NCBI GenBank assembly: GCA_009783865.1
Contig: WRCR01000283.1
Span: forward strand, 1-5,641
Length of the DNA stretch: 5,641 nucleotides
Reading direction: 5' to 3'
DNA from: Planctomycetaceae bacterium
GTDB lineage: Bacteria; Planctomycetota; Planctomycetia; Pirellulales; Thermoguttaceae
In this document: in pieces, positions 1 to 4,188 of the stretch
How the letters are laid out: every line of letters begins with the position of its first letter
Numbering within the stretch: the first letter of the stretch is position 1
Made by a program: the position numbers and the translations under genes
The notes under the pieces: model-generated
Databases searched by the model: none
Seen by the model: only the letters and a program-made list of their open reading frames with translations
Told to the model about the DNA's origin: nothing

Positions 1-219
1 AATTATTTGAAGAAGCACAAGGGTCGGATGGACTATTTTGGACGGTTGCGGGATGGTCGGAGTATTGGCAGTGGTCAGGTTGAGGGTGCGTGTAAGAGTT
101 TGGTTGGGCGGCGATTGAAGCGGACTGGGGCGAAGTGGCGAATAGCGAATGCCAATCGGACGTCGGCGGTCTGCGCGATACTTTATACCGACCAATGGGA
201 AAGTTACTGGAAGCACTGA
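1..219 (+). CDS. Transposase, C-terminal fragment (ISKra4-like)
   Basis: This is the last 72 codons of a transposase whose 5' part lies outside the window; the frame is already open at base 1 and ends at TGA 217-219. The visible part contains the pattern R-x-x-D-G-x-x-I-G-S-G-Q-V-E-G-A-C-K, then a basic R-R-L-K-R-T-G-A-K-W stretch and a W-E-S-Y-W end. In ISKra4-type DDE transposases the glutamate of the I-G-S-G-x-V-E motif is generally taken as the last residue of the catalytic triad. The family assignment rests on this motif from memory; another DDE family with the same ending is possible. Whether the element is intact cannot be judged from this side. The next gene, serC, is a housekeeping gene in another frame, so the IS must end between about 220 and 350. 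An in-frame TTG at 7 is not a plausible start. Confidence 0.75.
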   Translation, partial: NYLKKHKGRMDYFGRLRDGRSIGSGQVEGACKSLVGRRLKRTGAKWRIANANRTSAVCAILYTDQWESYWKH

Positions 220-264
220 CGGAAATTATTTACTCGCACCCGGTGTGCAATGAACCGTTTAGCG

Positions 265-283
265 GGGGGTTCAACGAACCCCC
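265..283 (+). terminator. Strong GC hairpin downstream of the transposase
   Basis: An 8-bp perfect inverted repeat, GGGGGTTC (265-272) and GAACCCCC (276-283), closes a 3-base loop AAC, and G264/T284 could add a wobble pair. It lies 45 bp after the transposase stop and about 70 bp before serC. The following bases (TAATATGATAAAATT) are AT-rich but not a clean T run, so it is an atypical intrinsic terminator. It could instead be part of the IS end. As a terminator it would shield serC from transposase read-through. Confidence 0.5.
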
Positions 284-343
284 TAATATGATAAAATTAC
301 ATCCAATTCGGGTTGTGCCGATTGTATCTGACCGTATTTCGTT

Positions 344-351
344 AAAAGGAG
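344..351 (+). promoter_or_regulatory. Ribosome binding site of serC
   Basis: AAAAGGAG ends 5 bases before the ATG at 357. It fixes the serC start there, although the reading frame stays open upstream to 135. No convincing -35/-10 pair for serC is seen between 284 and 343. Confidence 0.85.
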
Positions 352-356
352 TAAAA

Positions 357-1451
357 ATGACAGAAAATAAAAGAGTGTATAATTTTTCCGCCGGTCCTGC
401 GGTTCTGCCTCTTCCGGTGCTCAAAAAAGCGCAAGAGGAATTGCTCGCCTTTCCAGGTGCGGGTGCTTCCATCATGGAAGTTTCCCACCGCTCGAAAACA
501 TTCGAGCCGATTATTGAGGGTGCCGAAGCAAATATCCGAAAACTGCTGAACGTCCCCGACAATTACAGCGTTCTTTTCCTGCAAGGTGGTGCGCTACTGC
601 AATTTGCGATGATTCCAAAGAATCTTCTGCAAGGAAAAAAAGCCGACTACATCGTTTCCGGTTCGTGGTCGAAAAAAGCATTGTCCGAAGCGAAATTGGT
701 CGGCACCGCCGCAGCCATTTGGGACGGCAAAGATTCCGCTTACAAACGCAAGCCGGGAACAGCCGAATTGAAGTGGAATTCCGATGCCGCTTACGCTTAT
801 ATTTGTTCCAACGAAACCATTGAAGGCGTGCAATGGCAGCAATATCCTGACACCGGCAATGTACCGCTCATTGTCGACAGTTCGTCCGATATTTTCAGTA
901 AGCCGATTGATGTCAGCAAGTTCGGTTTGATTTATGCCTGCGCTCAAAAGAATTGTGGTCCAGCCGGTGTTACGCTGGTGATAGTCCGCAATGATTTAAT
1001 GGAACGCGGTGCGGAATCGCTGCCGTCTCTGTTGAGTTATAAGAAAATTGCCGAGGCGAAGTCGATGCTCAACACACCGCCGTGCTTTGCGATTTACATC
1101 GTTAAACTGGTTACGGATTGGTTGCTGAACGACATCGGCGGGTTGGAAAAAATGTCCGCAATCAACAAAGAAAAAGCATCGCTGCTGTATGCTGCGATTG
1201 ACAATTCCAACGGTTTTTACACGGGACATGCCGACAAGGAATTTCGTTCAACGATGAACGTACCGTTTAGATTGCCGTCCGAAGAGTTGGACAAGAAATT
1301 CCAAGACGAAGCGAAGGCGGCTGGATTAACAACCTTGGGCGGTCATCGCAGTGTCGGCGGGTTGCGGGCTTCAATTTACAACGCTATGCCGCGGGAAGGC
1401 GTGGCTGCTCTTTGCGATTTCATGACAGACTTCGCAAAGAAAAACGGATAA
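357..1451 (+). CDS. serC: Phosphoserine aminotransferase SerC
   Basis: This 364-residue protein matches the usual SerC length (362 in E. coli). SerC is a cytoplasmic class V (fold type I) PLP aminotransferase. It converts 3-phosphohydroxypyruvate plus glutamate to O-phosphoserine and 2-oxoglutarate, and in many bacteria also serves the 4-phosphohydroxythreonine step of PLP synthesis. The protein begins with Y-N-F-S-A-G-P-A-V-L-P (8-18), followed by the substrate-loop E-V-S-H-R-S-K (41-47; H44, R45). V-D-S-S-S-D lies at 173-178, with D174 expected to contact the pyridine nitrogen. The Schiff-base lysine is K198 in A-C-A-Q-K-N-C-G-P-A-G (194-204). G-G-H-R-S-V-G-G-L-R-A-S-I-Y-N-A (328-343) contains the conserved His-Arg pair. 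The start at 357 is set by the AGGAG site and by where homology begins; the 74 codons open upstream have no SerC character. The gene is not next to serA here, and it ends 7 bp from the convergent dehydrogenase. Confidence 0.97.
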   Translation: MTENKRVYNFSAGPAVLPLPVLKKAQEELLAFPGAGASIMEVSHRSKTFEPIIEGAEANIRKLLNVPDNYSVLFLQGGALLQFAMIPKNLLQGKKADYIVSGSWSKKALSEAKLVGTAAAIWDGKDSAYKRKPGTAELKWNSDAAYAYICSNETIEGVQWQQYPDTGNVPLIVDSSSDIFSKPIDVSKFGLIYACAQKNCGPAGVTLVIVRNDLMERGAESLPSLLSYKKIAEAKSMLNTPPCFAIYIVKLVTDWLLNDIGGLEKMSAINKEKASLLYAAIDNSNGFYTGHADKEFRSTMNVPFRLPSEELDKKFQDEAKAAGLTTLGGHRSVGGLRASIYNAMPREGVAALCDFMTDFAKKNG

Positions 1452-1459
1452 CCCGTTAT
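1448..1459. repeat. Small inverted repeat across the two convergent stops
   Basis: ATAAC-CC-GTTAT is a 5-bp perfect inverted repeat that includes the serC stop (1449-1451) and touches the dehydrogenase stop (complement of 1459-1461). It is too short and AT-rich to be a good terminator, so no intrinsic terminator is visible for either gene. Confidence 0.35.
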
Positions 1460-2352
1460 TAGTCCTCGTTTGTCGAACCGCGTAAAACTCGATACAACGC
1501 TTGCGTTCCGTTGCGGCTAAAACCCTTTTCGGACGCAAGTTGATACATCCGCTCTGCCAGCGCGGTTGCTTGTAAGTCCAATCCCATTCTGCGGGACTCC
1601 TCTAGAACGATTCCGAGGTCTTTAACGATATGTTCGATGATGAACCCCGGTGCGAAATCGCCCTTCAATACCCGCGGAGCAAGATTTGATAAAGCCCAAC
1701 TGCCGGCAGCACCGGTGCTGACCGATTGCAAGACCTTTTCCAAATCCAACCCGCTTTTTGCGGCATAGACCAATGCTTCGCAAAGACCGAGCATAGTACC
1801 GGCAATTAGCGTTTGATTGACCATCTTCGTATGTTGTCCGCCGCCTGCTTGTCCATGATAGACCAGCGTTTTACCCATTAAATTCCACAGCGGCAGCAAT
1901 TCATCGAAGGCGGATTTATCGCCGCCGACCATTATCGAAAGCGTGCCGTTTCTTGCGCCGATGTCGCCGCCGGAAACCGGCGCATCCAGCGAAACAACGT
2001 TGTACTTCTTACATTCCTTCTCGATATCAACCGCAAGGGACGGCGAACTTGTCGTCATATCCGCAATGATCCGGCAGCATAACGGCGAAGCGGAAAGAAG
2101 ACCGTTGTTGCCGAGTATTGTTTCACGGACATCGCCGGGATAACCGACCATCAGAAAAACGATTTCGGCTTTTTCGGCAACTTCACGGGGAGAGTCCGCC
2201 CAAGCCGCTCCGTTTGCGAGAAGTGCTTCCGCCTTCTGTTTCGTCCGATTGAAAACCGTGAGCCGATAGCCCGCCTCGCGGATTTTCATTGCCATCGATA
2301 ACCCCATTATACCGGTGCCAATCCAGCCGATTTGCGTGTCTTTTGTAATCAT
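1459..2352 (-). CDS. Beta-hydroxyacid dehydrogenase, NAD(P)-binding (HIBADH/GarR family)
   Basis: This 297-residue protein has the normal length for the 3-hydroxyisobutyrate / tartronate semialdehyde (2-hydroxy-3-oxopropionate) reductase family. These enzymes interconvert a beta-hydroxyacid and its semialdehyde in the cytoplasm. The N-terminal Rossmann fold has I-G-W-I-G-T-G-I-M-G (8-17). N-R-T at 35-37, where NAD enzymes usually have an acidic residue, suggests NADPH preference (inference). The substrate signature D-A-P-V-S-G-G is at 123-129, and N-G-T-L-S-I-M-V-G-G is at 135-144. The catalytic lysine is K176 in H-T-K-M-V-N-Q, with N179 next to it. H-I-V-K-D-L at 241-246 lies in the all-helical C-terminal domain. 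The exact substrate cannot be read from sequence; glyoxylate or succinic semialdehyde reductase activity is an alternative. A longer form from ATG 2382 would add 10 residues, but the AGGGAG site and the family N-terminus favour 2352. Confidence 0.93.
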   Translation of the reverse strand: MITKDTQIGWIGTGIMGLSMAMKIREAGYRLTVFNRTKQKAEALLANGAAWADSPREVAEKAEIVFLMVGYPGDVRETILGNNGLLSASPLCCRIIADMTTSSPSLAVDIEKECKKYNVVSLDAPVSGGDIGARNGTLSIMVGGDKSAFDELLPLWNLMGKTLVYHGQAGGGQHTKMVNQTLIAGTMLGLCEALVYAAKSGLDLEKVLQSVSTGAAGSWALSNLAPRVLKGDFAPGFIIEHIVKDLGIVLEESRRMGLDLQATALAERMYQLASEKGFSRNGTQALYRVLRGSTNED

Positions 2353-2358
2353 GATTTT

Positions 2359-2364
2359 CTCCCT
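2359..2364 (-). promoter_or_regulatory. Ribosome binding site deciding the dehydrogenase start
   Basis: Read on the minus strand, AGGGAG lies 6 bases before the ATG at 2352-2350. It would sit inside the coding region if the upstream ATG at 2382 were used, so it supports the shorter protein. Confidence 0.8.
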
Positions 2365-2412
2365 GCGACTCCCCAAAACCACCTAATATCAAGCCCTAAA
2401 TCGAAAAAATTT

Positions 2413-2451
2413 ATTGACGTAACTGTTTGAAAACAAAACACTTCCGTCAAT
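2413..2451. promoter_or_regulatory. 39-bp imperfect palindrome, possible operator
   Basis: The outer arms ATTGACG (2413-2419) and CGTCAAT (2445-2451) and inner arms TGTTT (2424-2428) and AAACA (2436-2440) are each perfect. They are separated by equal 4-base gaps (TAAC and CTTC), leaving a 7-base centre. The right outer arm overlaps a candidate minus-strand -10 (2450-2455), so a repressor bound here could block the dehydrogenase promoter. A stem-loop in the leader RNA is the alternative reading. Confidence 0.45.
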
Positions 2452-2458
2452 TGTATCA
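2450..2458 (-). promoter_or_regulatory. Candidate extended -10 promoter for the dehydrogenase
   Basis: On the minus strand TGATACAAT is a TG-n-TACAAT extended -10, one mismatch from TATAAT. No good -35 is found 16-18 bases upstream. It predicts transcription starting near 2443 with a leader of about 90 bases before ATG 2352. Confidence 0.35.
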
Positions 2459-2477
2459 TTTTGCACATGGTGACTAC

Positions 2478-2510
2478 CTATTTTAACATTATTTTATCTA
2501 TTTTAACATT
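2478..2510. repeat. 13-bp direct repeat with 20-bp period
   Basis: CTATTTTAACATT occurs at 2478-2490 and again at 2498-2510, a spacing of 20 bp or about two helical turns. Such spacing suits a protein binding the same DNA face twice, upstream of the candidate minus-strand promoter at 2450-2458. Low-complexity AT sequence is the simpler explanation. Confidence 0.5.
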
Positions 2511-2568
2511 TCTGCTTTTATCGGGGACTAAATTCTCCGCCTCTTTAGCAACCTCTTTACCTGCGGAA

Positions 2569-2596
2569 ATGATAACATATTTGAAAATGTTGGCAA
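2569..2596 (-). promoter_or_regulatory. Candidate upstream minus-strand promoter
   Basis: On the minus strand TTGCCA (2596-2591) and TATCAT (2574-2569) are separated by 16 bases, each close to the sigma-70 consensus. The spacer is itself a partial palindrome (ACAT...ATGT, 12 of 16 symmetric positions). It would give the dehydrogenase a leader of roughly 210 bases. Confidence 0.35.
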
Positions 2597-2636
2597 GAGC
2601 AAAAAGTGCCGGTTAGAGAGTAAAAAAGCGAATCCC

Positions 2637-2665
2637 CCGCAAGTTTCGTTGCGCCGCACTTGCGG
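2637..2665. repeat. Hairpin with 8-bp perfect arms
   Basis: CCGCAAGT (2637-2644) and ACTTGCGG (2658-2665) are perfect inverted copies around a 13-base loop. A second, wider inverted repeat encloses it: AAAAAGTGC (2601-2609) and GCACTTTTT (2738-2746). The nested symmetry falls inside the larger inverted repeat 2371-2778. No T run follows on the plus strand; on the minus strand TTTTTT (2627-2622) begins 9 bases beyond the stem, too far for a typical intrinsic terminator. Confidence 0.5.
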
Positions 2666-2782
2666 CATCATGGACTACTCTACTTACCCGATTTACCGCC
2701 TACGCTCTCAAGGTGTTCCGCAGCCGCCGTCCGTTTCGCACTTTTTACTAGAGGGTTTGATATTAAGTGTTTCCGTGGCTTC

Positions 2783-2811
2783 TTGATTTCAATCACCAAA
2801 AAAGATATATT
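2783..2811 (+). promoter_or_regulatory. Promoter of the phosphoesterase gene
   Basis: TTGATT (2783-2788) and TATATT (2806-2811) with an ideal 17-base spacer resemble a sigma-70 promoter. A start near 2818 would leave a leader of about 38 bases before ATG 2856. The right arm of the large inverted repeat ends 4 bases before the -35 box. Confidence 0.6.
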
Positions 2812-2843
2812 GTTCCGTAAATACTTACACAAACATTTTTTGC

Positions 2844-2848
2844 AGGAG
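2844..2848 (+). promoter_or_regulatory. Ribosome binding site of the phosphoesterase
   Basis: AGGAG stands 7 bases before the ATG at 2856 and confirms that start. Confidence 0.85.
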
Positions 2849-2855
2849 AATTTTT

Positions 2856-4148
2856 ATGAAACGTTCTTTCGATAACAGCCGCCGAAACTTTCTCGGTCTT
2901 TTAACCGCTGCCGGCGTTGGTACTTTCGCCGGTTCAGCAGCGATGCCCGCCCCCATTCACGCTCAAGAAGCCGCCAAAGAACTGCCGCTGGTTGATTCCC
3001 CGCCGGTGCTGCAATGTCCGACGGAAAACAGCGTCGCCGTTGTCTGGGCAGTCGGCAAATCCGCCGCCGGTTTCGTCGAATTCGGAACAAGCAAAGATAA
3101 ACTCGACCAGAAAGCCGCCGGTGATGTCCGCGGTCTCAATGCGTATCATGAACGCTATCTAACTGTCCGTTTAGAAGGATTGAAACCGAACACCCGATAC
3201 TATTACCGCACCGTGACTGCTCCGTTTATTTTTCATCACGGACATAAACTTGAACGGCAAGACGATGTTTCCGGCGAGATTTATTCCTTTGAAACGCCGG
3301 GCGAAAACAAAGAAGCCGGAACGTTTTCCGTGATTAACGACACGCATAATAATCAGAAAGTGTACAAGGAATTGTTAATGCCGAAGTTGGCGGAACTCAA
3401 TTCGGATTATACAATTATGAACGGCGACATCGCCAGCAGTTATGACAACAGCGAAATTGCCGTTGAAGCGATTCTTCGTCCCGGCGGTGCTGCTTATGCA
3501 GCGGAGAAGCCGATGCTGTTCGTCATCGGCAACCACGACCACCGCGGCTGGTGGGCAAGAAATCTGGGGCTTGCCGTTCCAACATGGAAACCGGAAACGC
3601 TGAACGACTGCGCTTTGGGACGCAACTTTGCTGTCCGCACAGGACCGCTGGTTCTTATAGGTTTAGACACCGGCGAAGACAAACCCGATTGGCATCCGGC
3701 ATGGGGCGGATTAGCAACTTTTGAACCGTATCGGATTGCCCAGCGCGATTGGCTTGAACGCACCTTGAAAAGCCCAAGAGTTGCAGCAGCACCGTTTGTT
3801 GCGGCGTTCTGTCATATTCCGCTGTACAACACAGACCCGGATGCTAACGGCGGTGATGTTTTGGAACGCTGGGCGCAATTTCAGCGGAACTGCGGCAAAC
3901 TTTGGGGACCGCTATTCACGAAATACGGCGTTCAAGTTGTTATTTCGGCGCATATTCATCGGCACCAATACTATGCGCCGGAAGGCGACCGGACTTGGGC
4001 GCACCTTACCGGCGGCGGACATGAACCGAAGGGGCAAGTTACCGTCATTCATGGCAAAGCGCAGGGTGATAAATTCGAAGTGATTGTCGACGAACTCAAC
4101 AGTAAGACAGAACTAGGACGCTGGACGTTTGCTAAACGGAATGTTTGA
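2856..4148 (+). CDS. Tat-exported metallophosphoesterase with PAP-like N-terminal domain
   Basis: This 430-residue protein starts with a twin-arginine signal, S-R-R-N-F-L at 8-13. A hydrophobic Ala/Gly stretch to about 36 follows, with likely cleavage near I-H-A|Q, so it is probably folded and metal-loaded before export. Residues about 46-148 look like the Fn3-like N-terminal domain of purple acid phosphatases (L-x-G-L-K-P-N-T-R-Y-Y-Y-R at 106-118). Residues about 155-370 form a calcineurin-like phosphoesterase domain: D162-T-H164, G190-D191, G-N226-H227-D, H320 and H366-I-H368 are the expected dimetal ligands. It lacks the D-x-G and G-D-x-x-Y motifs of true purple acid phosphatases (here D-T-H and G-D-I-A-S), so the tyrosinate that gives their colour is absent. 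It is better called a general phosphomono- or diesterase; the substrate is unknown. The usual G-H-x-H reads A-H-x-H. The gene has its own promoter and is followed after 40 bp by a membrane protein gene. Confidence 0.9.
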   Translation: MKRSFDNSRRNFLGLLTAAGVGTFAGSAAMPAPIHAQEAAKELPLVDSPPVLQCPTENSVAVVWAVGKSAAGFVEFGTSKDKLDQKAAGDVRGLNAYHERYLTVRLEGLKPNTRYYYRTVTAPFIFHHGHKLERQDDVSGEIYSFETPGENKEAGTFSVINDTHNNQKVYKELLMPKLAELNSDYTIMNGDIASSYDNSEIAVEAILRPGGAAYAAEKPMLFVIGNHDHRGWWARNLGLAVPTWKPETLNDCALGRNFAVRTGPLVLIGLDTGEDKPDWHPAWGGLATFEPYRIAQRDWLERTLKSPRVAAAPFVAAFCHIPLYNTDPDANGGDVLERWAQFQRNCGKLWGPLFTKYGVQVVISAHIHRHQYYAPEGDRTWAHLTGGGHEPKGQVTVIHGKAQGDKFEVIVDELNSKTELGRWTFAKRNV

Positions 4149-4188
4149 AAGCCCTCGCCAAAATACCCTCCATTAAAACTTTACACTC

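Larger units (their letters stand above)
2371..2778. repeat. Region bounded by 27-bp imperfect inverted repeats
   Basis: The left arm 2371-2397 and the reverse complement of the right arm 2752-2778 agree at 21 of 27 positions. The core TAATATCAA is identical, and the inner 16 bases agree at 14 of 16 (2382-2397 against 2752-2767). The arms enclose 354 bp without a real gene. This resembles the terminal repeats of a short non-autonomous element, but no flanking target duplication is evident. A motif duplicated in the upstream regions of both divergent genes is an alternative. Confidence 0.5.
2353..2855. other. 503-bp divergent intergenic region
   Basis: No believable gene lies between the divergently transcribed dehydrogenase and phosphoesterase. 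Short open frames exist on both strands (for example 2660-2875 +, 2680-2796 -, 2349-2468 -) but have no ribosome binding site or recognisable product. The part from about 2400 to 2600 is AT-rich and holds a palindrome, short direct repeats and candidate minus-strand promoters. The part from about 2630 to 2745 is distinctly GC-richer and holds a hairpin. An imperfect inverted repeat brackets nearly the whole stretch. The sharp internal change of base composition suggests a composite origin. Confidence 0.7.

Noticed and set aside
135..356. N-terminal extension of SerC from an upstream ATG
   Set aside because: The frame is open but lies across the transposase 3' end in another frame, shows no SerC similarity, and the AGGAG site plus the family N-terminus place the start at 357.
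2353..2382. Ten extra N-terminal residues on the dehydrogenase
   Set aside because: The AGGGAG site lies inside this extension 6 bases before ATG 2352, and the shorter form begins where the family Rossmann strand normally does.
2680..2796. Minus-strand frame of about 38 codons from a GTG, rich in Lys and Ala
   Set aside because: It has no Shine-Dalgarno sequence and no ATG; it runs through the right arm of the inverted repeat and the phosphoesterase promoter, and is most simply a chance frame in repeat DNA.
2660..2875. Plus-strand 71-codon frame in the intergenic region
   Set aside because: It has no ribosome binding site, overlaps the start of the well-supported phosphoesterase gene, spans the promoter, and has no recognisable product.
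4149..4188. Terminator or promoter between the phosphoesterase and the membrane protein gene
   Set aside because: The 40-bp gap contains no inverted repeat with a T run and no -35/-10 pair with suitable spacing.
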